Of a stretch of 64,000 nucleotides of DNA, positions 54,589 through 63,198 are shown piece by piece. The DNA comes from Palsa-883 sp963847615. GTDB lineage: Bacteria > Pseudomonadota > Alphaproteobacteria > Acetobacterales > Acetobacteraceae. The position numbers and the translations under genes are program-made. The stretch covers positions 310,001-374,000 of the forward strand of contig CAWKAN010000017.1 in assembly GCA_963847615.1 (NCBI GenBank). The letters run 5' to 3'. Each line of letters starts with the position of its first letter. Within the stretch, counting starts at the first letter, position 1. The notes under the pieces are model-generated. The model was not told the DNA's origin and searched no databases. It saw nothing but the letters and a program-made list of their open reading frames with translations.

Positions 54589-54716
54589 CGTGCTCCTGGC
54601 CGCGCGGCTGCCACAAGAGCCGGATCGGGCCGCTCGGCGTTGCGCCGGTTGCGAGGCATTTGCCGTTCAACCGGCCAGGAGGCCGCGAGGGTGGGCGTCG
54701 GTGTCGTGACGGTCAT
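54585..54716 (-). CDS. Small leader-like gene upstream of tgt (43 codons)
   Basis: Begins MTVTTPTPTLAASWPVERQM and continues PRNRRNAERPDPALVAAARP-GAR. GGAAGGAG lies 7 bases before its ATG, a strong ribosome-binding site, and its stop overlaps the tgt start (ATGA). The sequence is Thr/Pro/Arg/Ala-rich and matches nothing I know. A leader peptide that couples ribosomes into tgt is possible; so is a chance frame. Confidence 0.45.
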   Translation of the reverse strand: MTVTTPTPTLAASWPVERQMPRNRRNAERPDPALVAAARPGAR

Positions 54717-55385
54717 GGCAGAGCTCCTTCCGCGGCTGCGCTGCGATCCAAACGCGGCATCAGTGCGGCCCGCTTGTCGGCGACGACAGGGGCGGGCGCA
54801 AGCCGAACCGCTGCCATCGCGTGGGCACCGACACGACAGCCACGACAAGTGGGATATCGGACCGGTCATTGTCGTGTCGGCTGACGCGGCCAGCCTTGCT
54901 CCGTCCTGGCCGGAGCCGGCCGTGGTGAAGGCCGGGATCGCGCCCGGCCGCGATGGCAGAGCAATGGCGTCTGGTCAAACCGCGCGTCGCTGACACTGGC
55001 CGCGACGCAACGCCGGATCACCCAGCGGCGGACGTCACATTGCCTCGACATTGCCCGGGCCGACGCCGGGTGCAACCCGTTCACATCGGGTATCGCTGGC
55101 CGCTGCGGCGATGGCTTGCTGCTCCACCGCGGCGCATTTACCATGAATTCGCCAGGAACGCTTTGGCGGATCGGCAGCAGGTGCCCGGACAGAAGGCGCG
55201 CATGTCAACGGCATGATTGCGCGGGACGGCTCGTTTCCGGCCTCATCCGGCGCAGCCTGTGTCCCCGGTATCGCCGGGGCCGGCGACATGGCGGGCGATG
55301 TCTTTGGCGACGCAAGCGGCTATGATTTCGCGGCAGACAGGTCGGCCAGGTGGCGCGTTTTCGCCCTATGGCCCGGGGATGTTCG
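54717..55385. other. Gene-free stretch (about 670 bp)
   Basis: No convincing gene. At about 54890-54980 there is a possible diverged relative of the type II palindromic element (CCTTGCTCCGTCCTGGCCGG ... CCCGGCCGCGATGGCAGAGC). The rest presumably holds the promoters of the tgt unit and of the lipoprotein-like gene. Confidence 0.4.
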
Positions 55386-55904
55386 ATGACGCGCACCAGC
55401 AGGCGACTTCAGCCGACCACCGCCGCAAGGCGACCGCGCGCCTCGGCCGGTCTGTGCCTTGGTGCCGCCTGGCTGGCCCTGTGCGGGTGTACCGGTCAGA
55501 GCGGGACGCCGCCGCCATGGGTCCTGCTGAGCACGCCGGTGGGTCCGGTCCCGTTGAATGCGCCGGCGCGGGCAGCCGGAATGCAGCCCCAGGCGGCAGC
55601 CCCGGTCCGAGCCGTCAGCCGTGACGGCCTCTATGCGGGCAGCGCCGATGTGTTGTCAACCGGCGGAAATATGTGCCAAAGCGGAATTAAAGTGGCCGAT
55701 TTCGGGGTCCAGGGCAATTCCGTGCGGTTCGGCAGCTTCCGGGGCACGATTTCCGCCGATGGCGACCTGGAGATGGTCTATGGCCAGACCTGGATCATCG
55801 GCCAGTTCGCAGGCGCGACATTTCACGGCCAGCTGGCCATGCCAGGTATGCAAGGCATGCCCGGCTGCACGTATATGCTCAGTCTTGTGCGGACCGGGTC
55901 GTGA
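55386..55904 (+). CDS. Putative lipoprotein of unknown function
   Basis: A 172-residue protein. From ATG 55386 the N-terminus is Arg/Thr-rich, then a hydrophobic stretch ASAGLCLGAAWLALCGCTGQ with a lipobox-like L-C-G-C. The mature part has DGLYAGSADVLSTGGNMCQS, GIKVADFGVQGNSVRFGSFR-GTISADGDLEMVYGQTWIIG and a Met/Gly-rich GQLAMPGMQGMPGCTYMLSL. Two cysteines (in NMCQSG and PGCTY) could form a disulfide. No family I can name; a beta-sandwich-like envelope protein is likely. Confidence 0.6.
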   Translation: MTRTSRRLQPTTAARRPRASAGLCLGAAWLALCGCTGQSGTPPPWVLLSTPVGPVPLNAPARAAGMQPQAAAPVRAVSRDGLYAGSADVLSTGGNMCQSGIKVADFGVQGNSVRFGSFRGTISADGDLEMVYGQTWIIGQFAGATFHGQLAMPGMQGMPGCTYMLSLVRTGS

Positions 55905-56035
55905 GCGCCGGGGGCGCAACCGTGGCTGATTGGTTCATTGCTGGACGTCCCTAGCGCGGTCGGGCATCGCCTCGGAGCTGGCCCGGATTGAGGCTGGCCT
56001 CGCCGCCAAGCCACACGAGCAAGGCCGCGCGGCGC

Positions 56036-57061
56036 TCATCGCTCCAGCAGGCAGGCGTCGCCGTAGGAGTAAAACCGATAGCCGGCCTCGATCGCGTGCG
56101 CATAGGCCGCGCGCATGCGTTCGCTGCCGGCGAAGGCGCAGACCAGCATGAACAGCGTCGAGCGCGGCAGGTGGAAGTTGGTCATCAGCACCTGCACGGC
56201 GCGAAACCGGTGGCCGGGCAGGATGAACAGGTCGGTTTCGCCGGCGAAGGGTCGGATCGTCCCGGTGTCGTCGGCCGCCGTCTCCAGCAGGCGCAGGCTG
56301 GTGGTGCCGACCGCGACCAGGCGGCCGGCACGGGCGTTGATCGCATCGGCGGCCGGCGCGGCGATCTCGCCGCGTTCCGGGTGCATGTGGTGGTGCGAGA
56401 CGTCGTCGGTCCGCACCGGCAGGAAGGTGCCGACGCCGACGTGCAGCGTCACGCTCACCAGCACGACACCGGCCTGCACCAGCGCCGCGCGCAGGCCCGG
56501 CGTGAAGTGCAGCCCGGCGGTCGGCGCGGCCACCGCACCGTCATGCGCGGCGAACATGGTCTGGTAGTCGGCTTCGTCGTCGGGGCCGGGGCCGGCGGGG
56601 CGGTCGATGTACGGCGGCAGGGCCAGGGCGCCGGCGCGGTGCAGCGCCGCGACGAAAGCGGCGCCCGTGCGGTTAAATCGCAGCGCGACGCTGCCGTCCG
56701 GCGCGCGCGACAACACGGTTGCCGCCAGGGTTGCGTCGCCCTCGAAGGTCAGTGCGTCGCCGGGGCGCAGCCGGCGCGCGTTGCGGGCCAGCGCCAGCCA
56801 TGCCCCGTCGGCGCGCGGCCGATCCAGCGTGATGCCGATCCGCGCGGCGCCGCGCCGCGCCTGCAATTGCGCCGGAATGACCCGCGTGTCGTTGACCACC
56901 AGCACGTCGCCGGGGCGCAGCAGCGCCGGCAGGTCGCGCACCGTGCGGTCGGCCAGTCCCTGCGGACCGACGTGCAGCAGCCGCGCCGCGTCGCGCGGCT
57001 GTGCCGGGTGCTGCGCGACAAGCTCCGGCGGTAGGACGAAATCGAAGTCGGACAGGCGCAA
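56036..57061 (-). CDS. queA: tRNA preQ1(34) S-adenosylmethionine ribosyltransferase-isomerase
   Basis: A 341-residue enzyme that transfers the ribosyl part of SAM to preQ1 in tRNA, making epoxyqueuosine, the QueG substrate. Blocks: LRLSDFDFVLPPELVAQHPA, VLVVNDTRVIPAQLQARRGA, AAPTAGLHFTPGLRAALVQA, LHVGVGTFLPVRTDDVSHHH and FHLPRSTLFMLVCAFAGSER. The start appears to be TTG at 57061 (TTG-CGC-CTG-TCC), 2 bases after the yhhQ-like stop. It is separate from tgt-queF-queG but on the same strand. Confidence 0.92.
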   Translation of the reverse strand: MRLSDFDFVLPPELVAQHPAQPRDAARLLHVGPQGLADRTVRDLPALLRPGDVLVVNDTRVIPAQLQARRGAARIGITLDRPRADGAWLALARNARRLRPGDALTFEGDATLAATVLSRAPDGSVALRFNRTGAAFVAALHRAGALALPPYIDRPAGPGPDDEADYQTMFAAHDGAVAAPTAGLHFTPGLRAALVQAGVVLVSVTLHVGVGTFLPVRTDDVSHHHMHPERGEIAAPAADAINARAGRLVAVGTTSLRLLETAADDTGTIRPFAGETDLFILPGHRFRAVQVLMTNFHLPRSTLFMLVCAFAGSERMRAAYAHAIEAGYRFYSYGDACLLER

Positions 57062-57063
57062 GG

Positions 57064-57607
57064 TCAGGCGGGCGTGGGCGCGACGCGGCGCAGCAGGCGG
57101 ATGAACGGGATGCTGAACAGCACCGCCCACAGCTTGCCGACCACCTGGCCGGCCAGAAAATCCATGCTGCCGAAGGCGAGCCACAGGAACACCACCGAAA
57201 TCGGCCAGCAGGCCGAGGCAGGACGACGCCACCACCGCCAGCACCAGCCGGCGCTGCTGCAACGGGGTGTAGATGGCGAAGTCGGCGCACTCGCTGACCA
57301 GGAACGCCAACCCCGAGGCCACCACCAGGCTGGCCGGCGCCACCAGCACCGAAGCGGCGGTTCCGGCAAAGATCGCCGCCAGCCCGAAGCCCAGGCCGAG
57401 GCAGCGCTGCACCACGTCGCGCAGCACCAGCGCCACGCCGACCGTCAGCACGCCCGAGGGCGCCAGCAGCCCCGGCGCGACCGGCACCAGGCACGGCCCC
57501 TGCGGCACGCATTCCGTGCCGACATGCTGGATCATCCAGTTGGCCAGCGGGACCATGGCGAGGAAGCCGGCGAAGGCGAGCAGTCCGAGGCGGCGCGCGG
57601 GCGACAT
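57064..57607 (-). pseudogene. yhhQ: Queuosine precursor transporter YhhQ (VUT family), frameshifted
   Basis: A membrane protein of the vitamin-uptake-like family that takes up preQ0/preQ1 or queuine. The first frame gives MSPARRLGLLAFAGFLAMVP, LLAPSGVLTVGVALVLRDVV, GLAFLVSECADFAIYTPLQQ-RRLVLAVVASSCLGLLAD. At about 57199 one extra T shifts the frame; SVVFLWLAFGSMDFLAGQVV-GKLWAVLFSIPFIRLL continues in +1. Corrected length is 180 residues. The ATG at 57607 overlaps the VOC gene stop, and queA follows directly, which fits the queuosine link. Confidence 0.8.
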
Positions 57608-58008
57608 CACAGCGACAGGTAGGAGGCGACTTCGACCAGGTTGCCGTCCGGGTCGCGGCAGTAGACCGAGCGGATCGGGCCCAGCGCGCCGGTGCGCGCC
57701 ACCGGCCCCAGTTCGATCATGACGCCGTGGTCGTGCAGGTGGGCGATCACGTCCTCGGCGACGGTGGCGGTGATGAAGCAGAGGTCGGCGGTGCCGGGGG
57801 CGGTGTCGGTGGCGGCGATCCATTTGTGCTTGTCGGCGCCGGTCGGGCGCAGGTTGAGCTTCTGGCCGCCGAATTTCAGCGCGGTGCGGTGGTCGGGGCC
57901 GAAGTCCTCGCGCTCCATGCCGAGCACGCGCTGGTACCAGGCCGCGGAGATCTCCACGTCCTTCACGTTCAGCACGATGTGGTCGATGCGGTCGATGGTG
58001 AAGCGCAT
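57607..58008 (-). CDS. VOC-family (glyoxalase-like) protein
   Basis: A 133-residue single-domain VOC protein: MRFTIDRIDHIVLNVKDVEI, SAAWYQRVLGMEREDFGPDH, and the C-terminal SVYCRDPDGNLVEVASYLSL with the metal-ligand glutamate. H10 of DHIVLNV is the first ligand. Relatives include fosfomycin-resistance-like and glyoxalase proteins; the substrate is unknown. It heads a minus-strand unit VOC-yhhQ-queA with ATGA coupling. Confidence 0.82.
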   Translation of the reverse strand: MRFTIDRIDHIVLNVKDVEISAAWYQRVLGMEREDFGPDHRTALKFGGQKLNLRPTGADKHKWIAATDTAPGTADLCFITATVAEDVIAHLHDHGVMIELGPVARTGALGPIRSVYCRDPDGNLVEVASYLSL

Positions 58009-58130
58009 CAGGGGCTCGCCAGGTTGCGGACAGGGAGGCAGGAGGTAGCCGATTTTGCCGGCGCGGCAAACGCCGGCTTGGCCACGGGCTGCCAGGCGAC
58101 CGCCATATGGTCGCCAAGGCGCTGAAAACA

Positions 58131-58142
58131 TAGTTTAAACTA
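58131..58142. promoter_or_regulatory. AT-rich perfect palindrome TAGTTTAAACTA
   Basis: A 12-bp perfect palindrome in the space between the divergent VOC and OYE/FadH genes, about 120 bp before the VOC start. Its AT-richness is exceptional here. Candidate operator for a MarR/HxlR-type regulator. Confidence 0.35.
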
Positions 58143-58684
58143 AGCGATTATTTTGCCGCGGGCAGCTCATTGCGGGGGGCGCGACCATGGTTGGGCCGCG
58201 GCACGCGGTGCCGAAGCTGCCGCGTCGCCCCACGCTGCTTGCAGCCGGCCCCACGCAAACGGCGGGTAAGGGTTGGGTAACGCGAGCCGGACATAGCGAT
58301 CCGGCGGCCCGGCCGACCGGCCCTTTGGTAGCCGGACCCTGGCGGATGGGTGCCGTGGTTGGGTTGCCGGGCTTGTCTGCAACTCGAGGTCGAGGCCGTA
58401 GCGTCGGGCCCGCGCTGCGTCACACGGCCGCGTCCATCCGCCCGCTGCATCGACCCGGTCGATCGCCTGGCGGGTCGATACGTGCCCGGCCCCGACGCGT
58501 CGCGCCGCGTGGGAACTCAGCGCCTGACGTCGATCACGCTGGATGCCCGGCAATCCGGCGCTGCGATCCGCACCACCGCTTCCCCCCGCCGCGATCCGGC
58601 GGCATCCCGCCGCAGGTGACGCGCCGGCGGCAGCGCGGCAAACTCGCCGCGGCACCGCCGCCTGCCCCCGGGGGATAGCGTTCG
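58143..58684. other. Gene-free stretch (about 540 bp)
   Basis: No convincing gene on either strand. It is GC-rich with small palindromes only. It should contain the promoter of the flavoenzyme gene. Confidence 0.4.
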
Positions 58685-60667
58685 ATGACGACCCAGACCG
58701 ACTTCGCGTCGCTGTGCGCGCCGCTGACGCTGGCCGGGCGGCGGCTGCGCAACCGCGTCGTGCATGCCTCGATGACGACGCTGATGGCCGCGGGCGGGCG
58801 GGTGTCGCAGACGCTGGTCACCTACCATGCCAACCGCGCCCGCGGCGGCGCGGCCATGACCATCACCGAGCCGATCGGCATGGCGCACCACCAGGCGCGG
58901 CTGCCGCGCACCCAGGCGTGGAACGATGCGGACCTGGATGGGTTCCGCCGCTGGGCCGACGCCGTGGAATCGCAGGATTGCCGGCTGATCGGCCAGATCC
59001 AGGACGCCGGGCGCGGTCGGCACTACCCGGGGCGCAATCCGGAGGCGATCGGTGCCTCCGCCCTGCCGGACGATCTGAGCTGGACCGTGCCGCACGCGCT
59101 GACGGTGGACGAGATCCGGGCGCTGATCGGCGAGATCGCCGAGTCAGCCGATCGCCTGATGCGCTGCGGTTTCAGCGGGGTGGAACTGTCCTGCGGGCAC
59201 GGGCATCTGTTCCACCAGTTCCTCTCGCCGCAATCGAACCGGCGCCAGGACGACTACGGCGGCGACCGCGACCGCCGCCTGCGCATCGTCGCCGAACTGG
59301 TCGCAGCGATCCGCGCGCTGTGCGGCACCGGGTTCATCATCGGGTTGAAACTGCCGGGCGAGGACGGCGTGGCCGGCGGCATCGGCCCGGCCGAGGCGGC
59401 GCCGATCGCGCGCGCGCTGACCGCGCCGCGCAACGTCGATTACGTCTGCTTCGCCCAGGGTGCCCACGCGCGCACGCTGGAGATGCACGTGCCCGATCGT
59501 TACGGCCCGCGCCTCGCCTACATGGACATCATCCGCGCGCTGCGTCCGGCGGTGGCCGGCGTGCCGCTGATGGCGCTGGGACGGATCACCGATCCGGCGG
59601 AGGCCGAGGGCATACTGGCGCGCGGCGAGGCCGAACTGATCGGGCTGGGCCGCGCGCTGGTGGCCGATCCGGCCTGGTTCGACAAGGCGCGGCGCGGGCG
59701 CGCGCACGACATTCGCTACTGCCTGTCGTGCAACACCTGCTGGGGCACCATCGTCGCCGCGCACCTGCCGATCGCCTGCGTCAACAACCCGCTTGTCGGG
59801 CGGCAAGACGAGGTGGACTACCGGCCGCCGCCCGCGCCGGTGCGGCGGCGCGTGGTGGTGGTCGGCGCCGGCATCGCCGGGATGGAGGCCGCCTGGGTGG
59901 CGGCGGCGCGCGGGCACGACGTGACCGTGCTGGGCCGCTCGGCGGAGGTTGGCGGGCAAGCGCGGTGGCGCGCCAAGCTGCCCGGAGGCGAAACGATCAC
60001 CAGCATCTACGACTACCAGCTTGTCGCCGCGCAGCGCGCCGGCGCGCGACTGGCGCTGGGGGCGAACGCCGCGGTCGAGGATGTGCTGGCGCTGCGGCCT
60101 GAGGCGGTGATCCTGGCCACCGGGGCCACGATGATCCGGCCGGACTGGCTGGCCGCGGATACCGAGCACCTGGTGCCCGATCTGCGCGCGGCGCTGCCGC
60201 CGTTGGCGGATCGCGCGTCGCGCCAGGACGGCACCGCGGTGATCTTCGACATGGACCACACCGAGGCGACCTATGCCGCCGCCGAGTTCCTGCGCGCGCG
60301 GTTCGCCCGCGTGGTGCTGATCACGCCGCGCGACACGATTGCCCTCGATGTGCAGATGGTGACGCGCCAGGGCATCCTGCGGCGGCTCGCCGAGCAACGG
60401 ATCGAGGTCGTGACGTTGGCGCTGCCGCGATGGACCACGGCGATCGAGGACGGCGTGCTGACGTATACGAACGTCTATACCGGGGAGGTTGGTTGCATCC
60501 GCGACATGGCGTTCCTGGCGTACGCGACGCCGCGTGCGCCGAACGATGCCATGGCGGACGATCTGCGCCGCGCGGGCGTGCCGGTGCGGCTGGTGGGCGA
60601 TTGCCTGGCGCCGCTGGAATTGCTGGCAGCGACAGCAACGGGACACGCGGCGGGGGAGGCGGTGTAG
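58685..60667 (+). CDS. OYE-like flavoenzyme with FAD/NAD(P) domain (2,4-dienoyl-CoA reductase type)
   Basis: A 660-residue three-part enzyme. An N-terminal TIM barrel with FMN (LCAPLTLAGRRLRNRVVHAS, CGHGHLFHQFLSPQSNRRQD-DYGG) is followed by a 4Fe-4S site, YCLSCNTCWGTIVAAHLPIACVNNP near residues 347-370 (C-x2-C-x2-C and a distant C), then an FAD/NAD domain (VVVVGAGIAGMEAAWVAAAR near 392). The family reduces dienoyl-CoA, trimethylamine or related compounds. The NAD-side Rossmann motif VIFDMDHTEATYAAAEFL is atypical, lacking GxGxxG. Substrate unknown. Confidence 0.88.
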   Translation: MTTQTDFASLCAPLTLAGRRLRNRVVHASMTTLMAAGGRVSQTLVTYHANRARGGAAMTITEPIGMAHHQARLPRTQAWNDADLDGFRRWADAVESQDCRLIGQIQDAGRGRHYPGRNPEAIGASALPDDLSWTVPHALTVDEIRALIGEIAESADRLMRCGFSGVELSCGHGHLFHQFLSPQSNRRQDDYGGDRDRRLRIVAELVAAIRALCGTGFIIGLKLPGEDGVAGGIGPAEAAPIARALTAPRNVDYVCFAQGAHARTLEMHVPDRYGPRLAYMDIIRALRPAVAGVPLMALGRITDPAEAEGILARGEAELIGLGRALVADPAWFDKARRGRAHDIRYCLSCNTCWGTIVAAHLPIACVNNPLVGRQDEVDYRPPPAPVRRRVVVVGAGIAGMEAAWVAAARGHDVTVLGRSAEVGGQARWRAKLPGGETITSIYDYQLVAAQRAGARLALGANAAVEDVLALRPEAVILATGATMIRPDWLAADTEHLVPDLRAALPPLADRASRQDGTAVIFDMDHTEATYAAAEFLRARFARVVLITPRDTIALDVQMVTRQGILRRLAEQRIEVVTLALPRWTTAIEDGVLTYTNVYTGEVGCIRDMAFLAYATPRAPNDAMADDLRRAGVPVRLVGDCLAPLELLAATATGHAAGEAV

Positions 60668-60858
60668 CGGCGGGGCGAAGCAAGGAAGGTCAGGGCTCCG
60701 CGCTGAAACCCGCCAGGGGGCTTTGCCCCCCTGGACCCCTCACCCACTCCCAGTCATGGGTTCCAAGGGCTCCGCCCTTGGTGGGGGTGCAGGGGGCAGC
60801 GCCCCTTGCCGGGGTCCAGGGGCGAAGCCCCTGGACCTCCTTGCTTCGCCCCGCCGCC
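60667..60858. repeat. Palindromic element G, half-type
   Basis: Perfect 19-bp terminal arms GCGGCGGGGCGAAGCAAGG (60667-60685) and their complement (60839-60857). Inside: TCAGGGCTCCGCGCTGA, AGGGGGCTTTGCCCCCCTGG, then only the right half of a central stem (TCACCCACTCCCAGTCATGG), CCAAGGGCTCCGCCCTTGG, GGGGGCAGCGCCCC and CCAGGGGCGAAGCCCCTGG. Its first base is the last base of the flavoenzyme stop codon. Confidence 0.88.
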
Positions 60859-60873
60859 CCGCGGTCCGCCCCG

Positions 60874-61416
60874 CTACCGGGTCGCCTGCAACGGCATTCC
60901 TTGCGTGACGGCATTGATGTCGTAGGGCTGCTCCTCCAGGGTTTCGGCGTCCCACATGCTGCGCTGGGTGCCGAGGAAGTCGCCGTCATAGACGTGGATG
61001 GCACCGCTGATCTTCGCCAGCGGGTTGACCACGGAATGGATCACGTCGCGGCCGAGGATCGTTACGTCGCCGGTGCCCAGGGCGGTGCCGCCGGCTGCCT
61101 CGATCTGGTATCTCGCCGGATTTGGGACACGGCGCCAGAACATGTTGTCCTCCCGTCCGCCATACATGCCGATCACCGCCGAGAGCAGGTGGTTGTGCGG
61201 GAAGGTGACCTGATGCGGTCCCCAGACCACGTCGATCACCGTGAGATCGGGGGCATGGTGCAGGATCTTGATTCCGGCCTTGTCGGGCTCGCCGAGCTGG
61301 CGGCGCAGGGCGGCCGGATCGGCGACGGCGCGGGCCACGACCTCCTTCATCGCCTGGCGGGACCGCTCGGCGAGGGTGGCGCGGAGATCGGCGATGAACT
61401 GGTCGAGATCGAACAT
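60874..61416 (-). CDS. Cupin / thiol dioxygenase-like protein
   Basis: A 180-residue cupin-fold protein. The metal site is suggested by HQVTFPHNHLLSAVIGMYGG (H-x-H) and GRDVIHSVVNPLAKISGAIH (third His). YDGDFLGTQRSMWDAET follows. The sequence resembles cysteine-dioxygenase/plant-cysteine-oxidase relatives used on small thiols, but the assignment is loose. ATG 61416 has GGAGG 8 bases upstream. It is convergent with the OYE/FadH gene across element G. Confidence 0.72.
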   Translation of the reverse strand: MFDLDQFIADLRATLAERSRQAMKEVVARAVADPAALRRQLGEPDKAGIKILHHAPDLTVIDVVWGPHQVTFPHNHLLSAVIGMYGGREDNMFWRRVPNPARYQIEAAGGTALGTGDVTILGRDVIHSVVNPLAKISGAIHVYDGDFLGTQRSMWDAETLEEQPYDINAVTQGMPLQATR

Positions 61417-61878
61417 GGTTGCTGCCTCCTTCACGTGCAGGGTCGATGCGTCCAACTTGCAGGTGGCGGAGGCGGCTTGACCGCCCCCCCGCCACAACCG
61501 TGAGCGCGGTATCAAGGGCCCCGGCATGGCGTGACGCCGACCCCATGCGCCTTAGCCGGCCCCGTGTTTTGTTGTCCATCAGATTCAGAAGTGTTTGCCC
61601 GCGGAACGTAGGGCGCTTGCGCCGATCGATGGTCGATTGGTTGGTCCGCTTGCGCGGGGCATCGCGCAGCCGTTCAGGGTCTCGCAGGGTCGGCGAGACC
61701 CGCCGCGGATCACGCAGCGGCGGAAGACCGGCTTTGCGCACGGTGCCGCGGGGTCTGCTGGGAGTGGCCGCGATGGGGCACGCGGCCGAGGAGGGCGATA
61801 TGACCCCGGGTTAGGCAGGGACCAGGCGCTTGTTTATGATGCGTTCTGTTTGACCATCCTGCCGACGGAGACTTTCCC
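61417..61878. other. Gene-free stretch (about 460 bp)
   Basis: No convincing gene and no clear repeat. It lies between the divergent cupin and GFA copy 2 genes and should hold both promoters. Confidence 0.4.
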
Positions 61879-62330
61879 TTGCAGCTCCCGCAAACCGGCG
61901 GATGCCAATGCGGCGCCGTTCGCTATGAGATCACGGCGGCGCCGACCGTCGTCTACGTCTGTCATTGCCGGGAGTGCCAACGCCAGTCCGGCGCGGCCTT
62001 TGCCATGGCGGCGGTCATGCCGCGGGAGCATTTCCGTATCAGCTGCGGGGAGCCCAGAAACTTCCCGCGCACCGGCGATAGTGGGCGCACGATGCTGTGT
62101 TGGTTCTGCGGCGCGTGCCGCGCCCGGCTGTATCATTCGCCGGTCTGGCGCAGAACTGCAACCTCAAGCCCGGGACCTTGGACGACACCAGCTGGCTGCG
62201 GCCGAGCGTGCATGTCTGGACCAGCAGCCGCCAACCCTGGGTCCAGATCCCGCCGGATGCAATCAGCTTCGCGACCCAGCCGCAGGATCGAAGTTGGCTG
62301 ACGCGGCAATCCGACGTGCCATCGGCATGA
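61879..62330 (+). pseudogene. GFA-family zinc protein, frameshifted copy 2
   Basis: A second formaldehyde-activating-enzyme-like protein. From a TTG start with GGAG upstream it reads MQLPQTGGCQCGAVRYEITA, VVYVCHCRECQRQSGAAFAM and MLCWFCGACRARLYHSP, with the zinc cysteines. At about 62143 the frame changes by one missing base (-1), and LAQNCNLKPGTLDDTSWLRP-SVHVWTSSRQPWVQIPPDAI is read to a stop at 62330. Corrected length is about 150 residues. The KPGTLDD-x-SWL motif is typical. Confidence 0.78.
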
Positions 62331-62424
62331 TGGGTCGGGCGCGCCCGCTACGCCGATCGGCTGCCATCCGGCATATCGGCCATCGCACCTTGCGTCAGGC
62401 GACGCGGGTGCGGCGCCGGCGCGG

Positions 62425-63198
62425 CTAGTCCGCCGACACCGGCTCCAGGCTCGGGGCGAGGGCAGGGGCCTGATCCGCCTCGGTCAGCATGCGCCAGGCG
62501 CCGCCCATCAGGATCTCGGCGGGGCGGAACCGCGCCTTGTAGGCCATCTTGCGGCTCTCCGGTACCCAGTAGCCGAGATACACGTAAGGCAGCCCCAAAG
62601 CCCGCGCCCGCGCGATCAGCCACAGGATGGTGAAGGATCCCAGGCTGCGCTGGTCCAGCCCCGGCGCGAAATAGGAGTAGACCGCCGACAGCCCGTCGCC
62701 CAGCCGATCCGCCAGGCAGGCCGCGACCATGCGGTCGTCGGGATCGCGCAGCTCGATGACGAAGGTCTCGACCGGCGTGTCCTCCACCATGGCGCGGTAG
62801 TCGTAGAAGCTCATGGTGGCCATGTCGCCGGCGCCGTGGCGGGCCTGCTGGTAGCGCTGGAACAGTTGGTACTGCTCGGCGGTGGCGCGCGCCGGGACCT
62901 CGTAGCCCTCGACCCGCGCGTTGGCCCGCGCGATGCGGCGCAGCGTGCGGTCGGGCTGGAAGGTGGCGACCGGAATGCGGATCGGGATGCAGGCCTGGCA
63001 GCCCGGGCAGACCGGGGCATAGGCGATGTTGTGGCTGCGGCGGAACCCGGCGCGCGACAGCCGGTCATGCAGCGCGTCGGCCTCGGCGCCGGCGATCTCG
63101 GTCACCACCTTGCGCTCCGTGCGGCCGGCCAGGTAGGGGCAGGGCAGGGGGGCGGTGGTGTAGAAGAACTGCGGCCGGCGCGGGGATTTGTAGCTCAT
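62425..63198 (-). CDS. bpt: Aspartate/glutamate leucyltransferase
   Basis: A 257-residue aminoacyl-tRNA-protein transferase of the ATE1-like bacterial group, which adds Leu to proteins beginning with Asp or Glu and marks them for ClpAP. It begins MSYKSPRRPQFFYTTAPLPC-PYLAGRTERKVVTEI, with AYAPVCPGCQACIPIRIPVA, MATMSFYDYRAMVEDTPVET and YVYLGYWVPESRKMAYKARF-RPAEIL. The cysteines of PCPYL and CPGCQAC match the family. The ATG overlaps the RDD gene stop (ATGA). Confidence 0.94.
   Translation of the reverse strand: MSYKSPRRPQFFYTTAPLPCPYLAGRTERKVVTEIAGAEADALHDRLSRAGFRRSHNIAYAPVCPGCQACIPIRIPVATFQPDRTLRRIARANARVEGYEVPARATAEQYQLFQRYQQARHGAGDMATMSFYDYRAMVEDTPVETFVIELRDPDDRMVAACLADRLGDGLSAVYSYFAPGLDQRSLGSFTILWLIARARALGLPYVYLGYWVPESRKMAYKARFRPAEILMGGAWRMLTEADQAPALAPSLEPVSAD

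Noticed and set aside
58148..58684. Gene candidates upstream of the flavoenzyme
   Set aside because: All frames are Arg/Pro-rich, lack a plausible ribosome-binding site and motifs, and overlap in several directions as expected for chance frames in GC-rich DNA.
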